Origin: Urechis unicinctus
Lineage: Eukaryota; Annelida; Polychaeta; Xenopneusta; Urechidae
Length of the DNA: 64,000 nucleotides
Direction: 5' to 3'
Assembly: GCA_034190875.2 (NCBI GenBank)
Contig: CM067344.1
Coordinates: 25,444,800 to 25,508,799, forward strand
Shown here: in pieces, positions 42,401 through 60,476 of the stretch
How positions within the stretch are numbered: position 1 is the stretch's first letter
How the letters are laid out: every line of letters starts with the position of its first letter
Notes under the pieces: generated by a model
The model's database searches: none
Seen by the model: only the letters and a program-made list of their open reading frames with translations
What the model was told of the DNA's origin: nothing
Made by a program: the position numbers and the translations under genes

Positions 42401-45400
42401 GGAATAACCTCTTAGGCAGTGGTCACAACAACATGGTAATGTGCGCAACGAAAGCGCCCGTGGCGTCGTGAATTATAGTTGCTGTGCTTTCTGTTTATAT
42501 GTAAGCCTATTATCTATCGATTTATCTATAAACTTGGACCACAGGGAGGTATAAAACTCCAGTGCATCATTTTATGCGTGTACGTAGAGGCAGTCAGATT
42601 ATGCTATTTGTCAGCTTTCATGTACCATAAGGGTGCCATCTTATGCGCAGCCGTACGCATTAAACAGTTTGTCATGGCGGGAATTACGGTATGGAATAGC
42701 ATTGTCAAAAATCCCTTGGTTAATATCAGCTTAACCCTAGGGGATATCGACTATAATATTACACAGATGGATGATAAACATACAGGAGCAGCAATTTGTG
42801 GGTAATGTCCTATTTGACGCCTGTTCATGATTGACCAGACTGACTGACCTGCCCATCAAGTATTGACGTTACGTAAATCGAGCTGAAATTCAAGCCATGT
42901 CGATTATGGTTTGTTATTTCGACCATTGTGTTAAACTAGAAACACAAAAAGCGCGGAATTATGTAAACATATATAGCTTAAGCCCAATGGACTATCGGAA
43001 TAAACGATTCACTTTGCGTTTCAAATCATAGTTTGTTGGTTGGTCCTTAGGTGTGACTGAGCTCTCTGCTCGCTGGAATCGCGTCGAACCCTCATAGCGA
43101 CCAGGTCGGGTTTGCAGCAAAGTCTTCTCAGGGTTTGTGACACATGGGAGCTGCTCAGTCATTACAGTTATCCACATCCATCGTCGTTGGCAACCTTGAT
43201 GTGAGTGACGTTTAACCCATTACCATTCATCATAATGTATTATCTCTAGCCCTTACGTAATTGACCAGCCTTTGTTTCGACTATACTATATTTATAAAAA
43301 GCGAGTAGTGCTGTTCCAAGTGGAATTATTAGCTTCCACGTTTGTATACCCAATGTAATAACTATGCAAATTTCATTTGGACGTTTAATCCAAAAAATAC
43401 ATTGGGTCAACAGCATTGCATGTTTTTGTATTTTTAGATAAAAATTAAACACTTTAGGTGCCTTTTGCCGGGTTTCGGAGCCTTAAACGCACATGCATGA
43501 TATTGTAGCATCAGTACAGGTAACAGGCCACAAATACCCCAACAATAATCAAAATAATACCGTAAATTTGTGACTATTCTGATTATGTGAAGCCTGTCCA
43601 GGTAGGATCCATTCTTCATGGAATTCGTTTAGTACCGGGCAATGCCATTGGACAATAGCCTACTATGTTATTCTCGCATGCGACCGGATCTTCGATTTAA
43701 AATAACTCCTATGCATTGGCATACCAATGTGTACAGCTAGGATTTAAGATACCGCTCTCGTATTTAACAATGTTTACACTTTGCTCAATTTGCTGTAACT
43801 AACTTTTACCATTGTACTGCTAAAAGTGAATACAAAAGGAAAACATGCGTAATTCTGAAGTTGTAATGGACCTTTCACTGTTAAGCACTCATCTGAGTCG
43901 TGCCTAAAAATGATATCCGTCAAGACACATAACCGGATGAATAGCTTTCTGATGCAATTGTGAGGCTTGGTTTGGAGGGGGTCTTTTTATCCATGCGGCA
44001 TAGCTAAATTGTTGCATTTGTTTGCGATGTCGAAATGTTAAAATCGGATTGTTGTTAGAAATTGTAGACAGTTTTTTGATCATTGCAATTATCCACCAGA
44101 CTAGGAATTCAAAGAGATGTTGTGGTCAAACTATTCAGACAATTCTAGATAAGGCAACAGGCCATGCATGTATATGACACCAAGAATATCGCTTAGTGAT
44201 TCTATAAATAACCTTACCAGTTTATACCTGATACCCGAAACCACGTCATGGGCTAAGCGAGGGAAATTGTTTGCCATGGCCCATTTAGGTAAATTGCATT
44301 TTACGTAACGCCTATAAGCTTTAATATCAACGGCACTGTTGTGCGAATATTGCACATATCGACATCCGGATTGACCTAATGATCAAGTCCCAGCCAACAG
44401 TGTGTCGTATAATTTACATTCACTTCTAAGTATTTGCTTATCGGCGGGTTAATTGAACGCTAAATGGGCAGAGGCAGGAGGGTAAGGTCGCTTGGTCCGA
44501 CATTCCGTATTTTAAGTGTCATTTTACAGACATCGTGCATTTGTAGCGCTGTATTTGTATATGATACCGATGATATATGTGCAGGGGCAGTAATGCCGTT
44601 AAGATCAAATTGCAGTTCAAGGGCTGTGTTCCAAGTAATGAAAATCTGTCCCTAAATTTGAAATAGTGCCTTTCGGCCTCCAAATGCATGGTCCCAATTC
44701 TATGTAAACGGTGATTATTTATGCGAGGATTACCAATTATTACATCAAACCATTCGCAGAAAGTGACGGTTTTGTTCTCGCAATGCCATATACTGCCATT
44801 ACTAAACTGGTGCTGTTCCCTGAATTATTCAAATGGTATGTGTAGTAAGATGGATGGAGTGAGCGGAGGCATTCTTAAAATTATAGGACCTGGACTTGCC
44901 CACCTAATTTTTTACAATTTAAATGCTCAGAAGGCAACAAAGTGGACCAAAGCTTGTATTCATGACTATATCATGGCTCAATTAGGCTCCTACTCACGCA
45001 CTTGATTGCGTATACGACTTGACGTCCCGTCATTTTAAATGTAACTTGTTGTGTATTAAGCCATGTAAAATTTGATGGACAATGCATTGTATATATGGTT
45101 ATATTGAGGAAGGAGCCATAGTTAGGAATAAAAAGGTGTTTATAGCAAACCGCCCCGACAATAAATATTCCTTGGCATAAATATTCACTGGTACCATTGT
45201 CCACGTCTGCTGTGTGCACTGTGTTGCAATTTATGCTGCATTCTATAGTGTGTTCTAACATCATGGAAATCATCCATAACATCTCTTAAAAACAATAAAT
45301 ATCAATGATATATGACGTTCCGGTATAGCCGCATTATCATGAGATTGAAGTTATCAAATTTGGCAAACCCTTTCCGTGCTTGTCACGCTACAGCCAAACT

Positions 45401-46027
45401 ATTAAACTCACGAAACGACCATCTCACTTAGGTGAAAACCCTTTAGGCGACCAACCCGTTATAACGACCACTTTGGCTTGGTTTCTAAGGTAGTCACCTC
45501 AATGAGGTTTCATTGAAAAGAGGTAATCATCATGAATATGGTTCATAAATCAGGCATTATTAGTAGGTAAGCATTCAGTGTTTGTCTACATCCAGGTTAC
45601 CTTAATTGATACCTCGCTGCTAAAACAGCAACACCCCTGCTCCTTGTCTATGACTTCTTGTGTTTTAATAGCGATATGATGAGTCTAGGTGTCAATATAT
45701 GGAAAATATGGCAATATTGCACTTTAATTGTTTTGGCGCTGCAGCCAGACAGGCAATCCTTATCATTGCTCCAACTTCGGTACTGTATATTTCAACTTGT
45801 CAACCTGACTAGTGTCACCAAAGAACAAAAAATCTATGTGAATGAGAAATAGTTGATGCATCAAACATAGTTACCAATGCATTTTACAACTTGGGTTTGG
45901 ATAGAAATTACTGCACACAAAGCCCACTTCAACACAGTACCCATTCATTCCCCGCCTATACATTCTAGTAGAGCTTGTCTAGTGCCAATTATTGTCTGCC
46001 TAAGCAAAAGTAACATAGGTTTATGGA
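39491..46027 (+). repeat. 6.55 kb tandem duplication, copy 2
   Basis: This is the direct head-to-tail repeat of 32,940-39,490. Homology ends at '..aacataggttta', after which 'ggattgacgtacattt' is unrelated to copy 1. It has an 18-bp deletion near 41,893 relative to copy 1 and the left arm, about 50 bp missing near 44,660, and a 12-bp insertion near 44,160. Confidence 0.95.
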
Positions 46028-46166
46028 TTGACGTACATTTAGTATTAATTCAGCATACATAATATAATAATAGTTATAATATGCTCAATATAAAAATAAG
46101 GAATGATAAATGCCTGTAAACAATGGCCTATCTAAACGAAGACAAAAATATCGATGTCATAAATTG

Positions 46167-46738
<572 letters not shown>

Positions 46739-47875
46739 GTTTTTAACAGTTGTCAGTCGTAACAAGCGTTATCTTACTCGGACATAGTGTTTACTTGTCA
46801 TGTAGCACTCCTTATACCTCGTTGTAATATATCTATGTCATATTGAAGAAAGGGTTGCCACGCCTGAATTGTATATTCTGAGTTGGGCCTTACAAGTGCC
46901 CGATGAAGTTTGATTAAAACTACCTGTGAGAGAGTAGTGAACGTCCGTCTGGTCATTACGAGCACGATGTTAGCCGTTATTGCAGCTGCATTGCATTATT
47001 TGCTGGATATAAATGACTGATCAATTATGTCACCTTAATCCCTTTTCCCCTCACACGTCATCTAGAGTAGAATCGCCCATTGGTATTCAAAATTTTCATT
47101 TGCCTGATCTATATGCGTTTTGATTAGGTTAAAAGCATTTGCCTATAAAATATATATCTCTTATATATAAACTCGACAAGCCTCGAGATTTGTTTTTTGA
47201 CCCAGAGCAGAATTCTCTTCATACACTTTGGATCAGCCGAGCGCCCAATTTATTTTGAACGATTGGTTGGTAAAGCTAACGTAGAAAAATCAATACCATG
47301 TTTATCACCTTGATGCATCCGCAAATTGACTGATACACTAGCAGCGCGTCATTGGCATGCGGTTTGCAATCAGCTGACATCGTTCCATCAATTTTCGTAC
47401 TCGTAAAGTTATGATAAAATGATTATCGTTGGTCGCAGTCTTTGTTGAATCCAATAGACTAGTAAAGCTTGTCAATCTAGCAAAATGGATTCGTCACCAT
47501 GACTCAGCACAATAGCGATACAAATCATTCTATCAGTCTATATTAGCTACATATGTAACATATAAAATTTGTAAAATAACATAATATCGCATCTTGCTGC
47601 CTCATATAACGATCCACATCAAAGATTGTTGATGATCCTTCAAATGGCTATCGCGCTTAGACAGCGCATTTAACGCACACTTTTTCCAGGTTTCTCATTT
47701 GGAGCAAATAGATAACAACTGGCGAATCCCCGATACATTTGAAGCATGCAAGGCGATAGTGTACAATGCGACGACCCATCCCCCAAGCTTATGAATAAAT
47801 ACGGCCGATGATGTTGAAACGTCATGAAGCAAGCTACACTTCTATAAAGAGGAGGGGGTCATAGACACTGCGGAA

Positions 47876-47940
47876 TAATAATACATTTAAGATGAAGGAC
47901 GCATTGGTGTAATAATACATTTAAGATGAAGGACGCATTG
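47876..47940 (+). repeat. 34-bp tandem duplication
   Basis: Two adjacent copies of a unit starting 'taataatacatttaag' and ending 'aggacgcattg', with a 34-bp period. Confidence 0.85.
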
Positions 47941-48424
47941 ACTCAGTGCAGGCACATATATTGTTTGGCGGTCTTAGAGGAAACTGTTGCATCATTATAC
48001 TTGAATCTATCGTTATTAATGCAAGAATTCTAGACTGTATTTGAATATACGTCGATTTGTTTAGAAGTTGTTGTCTTTTATACCTCGTAGCGAATTTGAA
48101 ATATGCACCCAATTCTCAGTCCGTCATCGGTCAGGGGCTAATATGGGCTTGTGGTCGTTTACAACGTGGACGCTGTAATCTGAACGCCGTTTTGATCACG
48201 GGCGCGCGGTACCCGATCTCAAGCTTTCGCGAATTGACATAGAGAACTTGGTGTGTATTTAAATTTTGGGGGTGAAATAAAGCTGGCCTATATTCACTCT
48301 TGTTGCCTACATTTCTTCGCGAACTGACCAGTAATTTGGAAATACACACATAGGAAGGGTTGTATTGATCTCTCATTCAATTGACCTAGTTGCGTTCGTA
48401 ACGTTTGCGTTGCTACCTAGGACA

Positions 48425-49060
48425 CATATCTTACATGACAGTGATTAAACATCGAAAGCAGTTTCCTGCGTCAACAGTAGTTGCCGATTGACCCTAATCA
48501 TTGCTATGAATACATAAACTGTTAGGCAGAAAAGACAGAAGCGCAATACTGTAGTGGTGGTTTTAAGAAGGCAAATCTAGAATAATACGCCCCACCTAAG
48601 CTATAAAGCACCGGAGGGTATTCATTTGCATAACGTAAAAGTTATCTATGTCCAAATCTAAGATAAAGGGTAACAGACTATGCAGATTGCAATTCAGCTC
48701 TTGCCAGGCAACCAACATTTGGGACAACTGGATACTAATTACTCCCATAGCCACAATAACACTTTTGCAAATAGTATCTTTGGGGCATATATTGGGGTGT
48801 AACACTGAGATTTATTCCGTGACAATAAGTTATTCGCATTGTATTTAGATGCAATATTTGACTTCGACAAGCTTTATTAGATTAATTATGTCCGCCGTAA
48901 TTAGAGTTGACAACAGCAGTCACATAATTAGCTGCGTTGTGCAAACATAAGTGTTGCTTTCCTTGTCCATGTAGGACGATGTGCTATTAGTTTATTTGTC
49001 TGTTAACCTTCCTGCTAGCAAGAGCCGACCTGTTTTCTAGTTAGTATTATTGAGTCTTTC
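48425..49060 (-). repeat. Palindrome 1, right arm, outermost segment
   Basis: This is the reverse complement of 2,351-2,830 and then 1-162, continuous here where the left arm is split by 2.2 kb. The homology reaches the equivalent of window position 1, so its true outer end is not visible. Confidence 0.85.
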
Positions 49061-50916
49061 TCTGCTGATAACGGTCTTTTACTATCAACCATTAACGATG
49101 GCATTACAATTTATCATGAAAGCCTAATGGTGTGGCTGCTTTAAACATTAGCAATGATGTGCCAAGATGGACCGAAATAAATCTCGAACCTAGGGACCTG
49201 GTCTTCAGTGTTTCATCTCCCGACAGCAATTTATTCATTTACTGCCTTTACCGCAAGTGTGTGCCATGAAAAGGCCGCTCACTTGGTTTGAATCAATGCG
49301 ACTGCCTAATAAATACAGTTATGGCATTTCACATACAGGAACTTGTGATTTTTATGAGACGGTGATTAAACCTGTGTAAATTGGCGCAATAGGTGCAACA
49401 ATACAATACGATAAGCATATATATATCAATCAAACAAATGTTAAGGAATTATTATTCTTTGTAACTCAGTTGAGGTAGTGGTCATCGATTGTACATCGTA
49501 GTATCGCTACTATTGCAATATACATGTAAATGTAGTCACTGAGTTGAGCTACTTCTAACAAAGCCACTTATCAAATATCCTATTGTTTCAGTAGAGATAG
49601 AGAGATAGGTTCTTTCTCTCTTATCTCGTAATGTGATTCTCCTTCAAAGGAAGAGTTGGTATTGTCATTCCCTTTTTGGTCTCAAAGACAATGCTATGTC
49701 AACCACATACGTTACAGTTGTGGTATGCTAATGGGGGTATATGAAATACTACTAACTGCAAACTTGTTTTACAGTAATTTGTCAATGCACATCATGTCCA
49801 TGTTACCATTATGAGGTGCTATATATCTCTCAACTCGTTTAACGTCGTGCACCATTTGTTCCTCTCCCGGCAGCGTGACTAGTGATGTCGAGAAGGAACA
49901 TGCTGTGATTGGTCGCCTGCAACGTGTTGGTTTATAATATACACACAGGGAACATTGTTATTTATATATTCTGGTATATTCCTAAGTTGTATCGTACAGA
50001 CCACTAACCTTTTATCTAGTCATTGCCCTATCTAAGCCCCCTATCGGCAGATGCACAAAGATGGTACAGCGTAAAGATGCAACCACTTAACGAATTTAAG
50101 CGTGGACTTAATTAATTGTTTGTTATGCTTTATTAATGGAATTAAATTCGATATGATCTAAACGGTCTATGCGCGTGTTCGTGTTGTATGATTTTTGCGG
50201 CTTCCATAAAAGCGTAGTTTATTTTTTAAATATTGTAAATAATTGGCTAACGGAAATGTTGTTCTGTCAATGGGGTGTAACATTACGGTCTATTTTGTTT
50301 TCTAACGCATTTGGCTCAATACTGTAGAGAAGGGCAGGCATAATGTCAAAGGGTACCCATGATGATATGATGAATTAGTTGTGCCCCATCCGTTTACTTC
50401 AAAGGGCAGCAACGGCTGCAAAAACCCTTCCGCTCATCTGACGCTGTGTTTTTCATTATTACTTTTCCCTCTAGAGGATAGCAGCATGCTACGCAAAATG
50501 TCATTATGAAATTATACACAATTAGACAATTTCAATAGCTCTCTTCCCAGGCGACTGAAGTGGGTCGTATATGTAATATACACATCAAGGATCAATTATA
50601 TCAACCCAATGCTGAGAGTAATGTAACACGATGACGCTGTTGTCATTGATCATTCAAATAATGGCTTTAAATACGGTATGAATAAGTTTCAATGAATAAA
50701 TGAAAAGTCAAGCCATTCAACAAAGGCCATGACTATCAGTCTAAGCTTTTGTTATGGAAATTGGGCCATTTATCAAGCGTCCAAAGGCTACCCAACCTTT
50801 GTGTAAAATTGAGTAGGACGTGAATCGAATGCGTTATGGTACACGTTCTAGCCTGCAGTACAGGGTTTGGATTTCTTATGGATGATGTGCAGGGATAGAT
50901 TTATGGAATGTGATCA
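49061..50916. other. Between the two palindromes, mostly unassigned
   Basis: Part of this may pair with sequence left of the window. Apart from the tRNA-like relic near 49,170-49,241, I see no gene, RNA or repeat partner in the window. Confidence 0.45.
49170..49241 (-). pseudogene. tRNA-Phe-like relic, possibly a SINE head
   Basis: On the minus strand, four pieces occur in the order and spacing of tRNA-Phe: 'gggaga', 'actgaaga' (anticodon-loop-like, GAA), 'aggtccct' and the B-box-like 'ggttcgaga'. The 5' third (D arm, acceptor) is degenerate and no acceptor stem pairs. It is therefore a pseudo-tRNA or the head of a tRNA-derived SINE, not a functional tRNA. Only one copy was seen. Confidence 0.5.
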
Positions 50917-52007
50917 ACTCGATACAAGTGTGACTCCTCAAATTGTCACAGATGGCGTATGGGCATTCAATATCATTTGTGCATTTTATCAGCATAAGTT
51001 TTCCATTCAATGCTATGCAGTGCTTGACAAATGTCGAAGTGAATGTTTCAGCATGTGATACAACGATAGTATTAATATGTCTATTACACTCGGAAAAATT
51101 CTGCATATATTTTAAAGGATTGTTTCGGCGACATAAGAAACTACTTGAATGTTCCGTATTTGACCTGCGTCAGATAACGGATGTGGAAATATGATAGTTC
51201 AAACTCGCTTCTGGGTATCAAATGCAGTATAATCACAGTATGTCACAAAATTGAGCGAATTTCAAATTTGCACGGCACATCGCACCTGCCTGATATAATC
51301 TAGTCTATGACACTCTCACAGTGTTGACAGACCGAATTCTTGCTTTGACGCAAGCACAACACGCAACCAAGAACATGAGATAAATGACAAGAACTAGAAT
51401 AAACACCCACTCCATCAATTATTCCGCCGGCATACAATAGTCGGTTCAACGGCACAACATTTTTGTCAGAAACAATATTGTTTTATCGCATACATTACTT
51501 TTGGCCGGAATCATATTTGAAAGAGCCAACCGTTCTAGCAAGGTAATTGTGTATAAGATGGATAGGTGTAATAATACATGCATATCCCTCCGTGGCGCAC
51601 TAGCGAAAAGTATAATTGATTACATCGTTAATTTACCTGGCAGCCTCATCGGCTGGTGATGCATTCTGGATGCCAGTAATGTTCGTCTTCCAATATTTAT
51701 ATTCTAGCTCTATGCTAGATGAATAGCATAATGCAAGTCACGTAATGAGGGGGGCATCGACTGGTTACTGGTGTGTTATGTGTAATTGTTAAATTCGATC
51801 AATTTTTCAGTCCCCTTTACTTTCACCCAATACCGTGTATGCACTTTACAACGGATCGAAAGCAGTTACTTTATCGATTCTGTGAAGCAAATGCAGCGTA
51901 AGAATGTCAAATTAATAAACAGGGCATAACAGTGGTGATATAGCTATGGGCCAACGCTTCAAATAAACTACTTTCTCATAATATAGCATATTGTTACTAC
52001 CATTAGA

Positions 52008-52136
52008 ACCGCAACTCCGTTAATTCCAACGAAACCACGACTCCATTACTTCCAATGAAACCACGACTCCATTACTTCAAATGGAACCACGACTCCATTA
52101 CTTCCAATGGAACCACGACTCCATTACTTCCAATGG
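52008..52136 (+). repeat. 26-bp minisatellite, about 5 copies
   Basis: The unit is 'ccaatggaaccacgactcc' plus 'attactt', with the first copies more degenerate ('gcaactccgttaattccaacg'). It is mirrored in the other arm at 61,608-61,741 with the same copy number. Confidence 0.92.
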
Positions 52137-53496
52137 CAGTTCATATAGTCTACAGCAACAGATAGTATTTTTAAATGTCGAGAAGTAAAAAGGTGAAACG
52201 GTGCACGGTCGCTTTGAACTCATTAGGTAAGGTAAATTCACCAACAATCCTGCACAGATTATGCAGGAATATGTACACACAAAACCTCGGCCTAAATGCA
52301 TTATAGTGAAGCATAGTGGCAATCTGAAGGTACAGCACCATGCATCGGATGGATCATAAAGCCTCTAGGTGAAGCGAAATGTTTCTTTCACGGCAACCCA
52401 GAACTTAATGTGAACAATATCCAGATGATTATATAAAGATAGTGACTTCATCGATCAAGCCTGATTTATAAGAGCGCACTGCCAATTATGCACTCTGGTG
52501 GGATAAATACGCTTACAAGCCTGGCGCCTCTGGATGTTAATTACTGCGAAGCTATGTATGAGTTTTAATTTGACCTGATTTATTGTCCTATAAAAAGCTA
52601 GCTACTAATGGATTGTGATTAAAGTACCATTTTGATAGTAAGGTCTGCTACGTTCTGTTGAACACCGTGGTTCGCATGTTTTCTAAACGAATCTATAGCA
52701 TAAATAATATATGTTACCGATGGCGATGAAGGTGGTCAAAGTCAATAAGTATGATAAATCAGGTTCACAATGAGGCTGTCTATATCATGAAATAACAATC
52801 GAACTGCTGCAATCGGATTCTTCAAGTAGGCAATAGCTGCATAGTATTTGCAATTGCCTGATGGAAAGCAGGCATTATTTGCTACGTGAAAGTACTGAAT
52901 TAAGAAACACAGGACTCGGTTGCTAATGCCAAACTTCTACACAATGAGCCGCTCCCGAGCACCATCACAACCTAGCAGTATAGACAGCGGCTCTGCGCGC
53001 GGAAGCCAGGATAGGGGAACCGCTCGTATGTAGTTTGTCCTCCTACCCACTACAATTACCAATAGAATACTTGGTAGTAGTCCTTTATTTAATTGTGATT
53101 TCTATTTGACATTATGCTGCGTTATATTCATCTCATTAAAAAACAAATACATCACTGTATGCACGTAAAAACAAAGGGTCGAAATGATCATTACTTACTC
53201 GGCAACTTATGTTGACTATTGTTATGTTAATGTCCCTCATGCAAGGTTGGTTATTACTTTAAATGTCATAATGAATGACAAAATATGCCTGGCTGTACAT
53301 GATATACATCTGAATAACAGCGATAATTGTGCAGGTTGACAGAGCCACATTGTGGGTTACGAACTTTTCGGCATCCTGATAGTCCAATTACCATATGCTA
53401 TATCATGTAATGTGGTACACGATAAAGTTGAAATTTACAATAGTAGTCAGGCTTCTCAAACAGTTCTTTAATTATGTAAGCCTTTTATACTGTCAA

Positions 53497-53805
53497 CTAA
53501 TGCACAATAAAAAATTTTTCCCTTTGATTGCTACGTAACATATTAGGTTGCACTCTGCTCAGTAACAAATGCGCAACTATGACCTTCAGACGATCAAGCT
53601 TTTTCATGGTATGGAGCATATATTCTGCATTATTCCATGCTCGATCATTCCCTAAATCCCATATTTCAACAAGATTGATTGAGGTATGTGATGTCCTGTC
53701 GAGTTCAATATGCTCGTTGGTGTTGCATTGATAATGTTGCGAGAATATATGCTTTGGACCAAGTACTTGTATAATCGTGCTAGCGCATAGGTCGAACCCT
53801 TTCAA
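53497..53805 (-). other. Open frame of 102 codons mirrored in both palindrome 2 arms
   Basis: This minus-strand frame is also present at 56,740-57,048 (plus). It starts at TTG directly after a splice-acceptor-like 'ttttctttag'. No domain was recognised. Of the differences between copies, about two are synonymous and five or more change residues, as expected without constraint. Because the arms are nearly identical, conservation of the frame is not evidence of coding. Confidence 0.15.
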
Positions 53806-54467
53806 CTAAAGAAAATGTACTTCATTAAATTGCACAGCTGGCAAATGAATCAGCATATTCGGGCTTTTTGAAAGACTTGGTTGCCATTACATACTTAATA
53901 CAAATGGTCTTAATTGTTTTGGCTTGCTTTCTGTAGCAGCTGTAAGTCATTGAGCAACGTCGTCATCATAGTACTGCGGTATTTCCCGTGCGGCCAGTAT
54001 TCTGTACGCATTTGTCGATGAATTGATACATTGTTGGGCGATAAATATATAAACATCGCTCGCCGTGTTGCAGCCATATCAAATAGCAATTAAATAAGAA
54101 ACACACCCTCGTGCCAAATTTGCATTATATACTTGATTGAACGTAATCAGCACTAACTTTGTTCTGGTCATCGGAATCAATGACTACATAAATTGTGCTT
54201 CACAATGCACCTGGTGAAAACGTCTGTGGTATTAGTGAATGTCTCTTATTCTGATTATAAATGTTTGCATTTGATTTCGTCAAATAAATTATATAGAAAT
54301 ACGTCGCTAATACATGTTTGTACAGAAACAAATTACACAGTTTTGATTTATTATATTACTTATTTCATTAGCTGTCTGTTATTAATAATTATTTGGTACG
54401 CCTAGTACAGTTAACCTGCTCCAAACCTAGGCGAAGAACATGTCTGTGTGCAAGAATTGCGCGATAT

Positions 54468-56073
54468 GAAGTAGGCCTCGAGGGCTTTGTGTCTCGTAAG
54501 GTAATCCTGAAATGTTACTTGCTTGTCTCATTTGCAAGTTTCACGTTGCAATAAGAACGCTCCACTTCCTAGATTACGGTAACATTGATAGATGGCTTGC
54601 GTACAAAGGACGCGTTTTTGTGCGATTGATTCCTTGGAATGCTTTTATTGGAAAAGACTTTACTGTATACTTTTTTTGTCGTGGGTTTCACAATGTTTTT
54701 ATGATAGCTTTATCTGACTTTTATACTGTAATAACTGGGCTTGATATATAGCATCATAATTATGAAAACGAAGTAATTAGTGAAAACGAAGAAATTGCTT
54801 CCGCTGTGTGCAATCATTGTTGGCATTGTAACTAGATATGAAACACTTAGCTGTTTGCCGTATAAGCATGCTTATCTCATTCAGCCTTAATAATGGTAAT
54901 TTGACCCGCGCACATACCTTTGATAACAATCATACTATGGACATGTGTGGTAGTATGGTTCACATCTGGTGTCCTATTATTTACATTTGCTCCTTCAATG
55001 CCACTTAATTCTCGTCAAATCGTCCTGAATAGACGGATATATCTTAATTTAATACAGCCATTACAGTTTAAGTCCTTCAAAGGTCAAGCTAATAATCGGT
55101 GCGCTATGATCAACTTAGAGTTGTTACAACTACAAGAACAAGCACATGCCCTGGAGTTTGAGAATCAGTATTATGTACAAGAATACACCAATCGATAATG
55201 CAATTGCTTGCATTGTTAAAACGCATTATTAAATTAATGTTCTGTGCGCTACTTTCGACCTACGTTCGCTTAACACCGGTAAATAAATTTATTCTATGAA
55301 CGCAAAAATCTGCATGGTACGTCGACTCACGCTATCATAATTTACTTAGCGGTTTCGTAGTCATACTTATGATGTTGCTAAGCTTCGCATCTAAATCAGG
55401 GAAACCCCCGACCATCATCGAGATAATTCGTTGCTGTATCATATGCTTGTCATAACCATGACCTTACTTTCCTATTCAAGCAATCAAGTAATGGGAGTAT
55501 CTTGCTAGACGCCATGACTTGACTTGACTTGCGACTTATATGGCAGTATATTATGTTGATTCGGTTTGTATTACAGACACATATGCTGAGGAAACGGTTC
55601 ATTGCTACCCATCCGTTATGCCGCTTTACAATATGTGATTCAGATTACTTTCAGTAGTTGCTCATATGAGACATGGCTGTCACAAGTTACATTGCACATC
55701 AGTATCCAAGGATAACAAAGCGGGCCTAAAACCATTGCTTTGAGTGATAGGTCAGGATGCAATCAGACTTAGGCTTACCAATTATTGTGGTATCTGCTTT
55801 ATTCCATGCAGGTGTTACACATTATTTATTACAACTTTTATGTTATGAATTCATTTGTTGATTCACTTGGATGATTCAACAAAGAGAGAAATAACCTTCT
55901 TTCATTTGAATATTGAGTACTACGGTACTACGATATTGAGTACTACGGTTATCCAAAACGTGGAACCAAAACATGCACGCCAATTGAATATCAGGCGCTC
56001 TAAAATGCAACTACTTACAAAGCGTATAAAAAGTTCAACGAAGAACGAGATGAAAATGCTCTGGTAGCAAAAC
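54468..56073. other. Spacer of palindrome 2
   Basis: 1.6 kb of single-copy sequence lies between the arms. It holds several short frames (54,512-54,751; 54,920-55,198; 55,855-56,067, all plus), none recognised. A small direct repeat 'gaaaacgaag..aatt' occurs near 54,762-54,796. Confidence 0.6.
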
Positions 56074-57243
56074 AATCGCGCAATTCTTGCACACAGACAT
56101 GTTCTTCGCCTAGGTTTGGAGCAGGTGAACTGTACTAGGCGTACCAAATAAATATTAATAACAGACAGCTAATGAAATAAGTAATATAATAAATCAAAAC
56201 TGTGTAATTTGTTTCTGTACAAACATGTATTAGCGACGTATTTCTATATAATTTATTTGACGAAATCAAATGCAAACATTTATAATCAGAATAAGAGACA
56301 TTCACCAATACCACAGACGTTTTCACCAGGTGCATTGTGAAGCACAATTTTATGTAGTCATTGATTCCGATGAGGAGAACAAAGTTAGTGCTGATTACGT
56401 TCAATCAAGTATATAATGCAAATTTGGCACGATGGTGTGTTTCTTATTTAATTGCTATTTGATATGGCTGCAACACGGCGAGCGATGTTTATATATTTAT
56501 CGCCCAATAATGTATCAATTCATCGACAAATGCGTACAGAATACTGGCCGTACGGGAAATACCGCAGTACCATGATGACGACGTTGCTGAATGACTTACA
56601 GCTGCTACAGAAAGCAAGCCAAAAAAATTTCTATTAACCATTTCTATTAAGTATGTAATGGCAACCAAGTCTTTCAAAAAGCCCGAATATGCTGATTCAT
56701 TTGCCAGCTGTGCAATTTAATAAAGTACATTTTCTTTAGTTGAAAGGGTTCGACCTATGCGCAAGCACGATTATACAAGTACTTGGTCCAACACATATAT
56801 TCTCGCAACATTATCAATGCAACACCAACGAACATATTGAACTCGACAGGAAATCACATACCTCAATCAATCTTGTTGAAATATGGGATTTAGGGAATGA
56901 TCGAGCATGGAATAATGCAGAATATATGTTCCATACCATGAAAAAGCTTGATCGTCTGAAGGTCATAGTTGCGCATTTGTTACTGAGCAGCGTGCAACCT
57001 AATATGTTACGTAGCAATCAAAGGAAAAATATTTTTATTGTGCATTAGTTGACAGTATAAAAGGCTTACATAATTAAAGAACTGTTTGAGAAGCCTGACT
57101 ACTATTGTAAATTTCAACTTTATCGTGTACCACATTACATGATATAGCATATGGTAATTGGACTATCAGGATGCCGAAAAGTTCGTAACCCACAATGTGG
57201 CTCTGTCAACCTGCACAATTATCGCTGTTATTCAGATGAATAT

Positions 57244-60476
<3,233 letters not shown>

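Larger units (their letters stand above)
50917..54467 (+). repeat. Palindrome 2, left arm
   Basis: This is the reverse complement of 56,074-64,000 after removing two right-arm insertions. Identity is high (for example about nine differences in the 309 bp at 53,497-53,805 compared with 56,740-57,048). The outer end is undefined because the right arm runs off the window. The inner end is at 'gcaagaattgcgcgat' (about 54,467). Confidence 0.95.

Noticed and set aside
52008..52136. A regular 26-bp repeat resembling a CRISPR array.
   Set aside because: The units are contiguous with no unique spacers, and the context is eukaryotic. It is a minisatellite.
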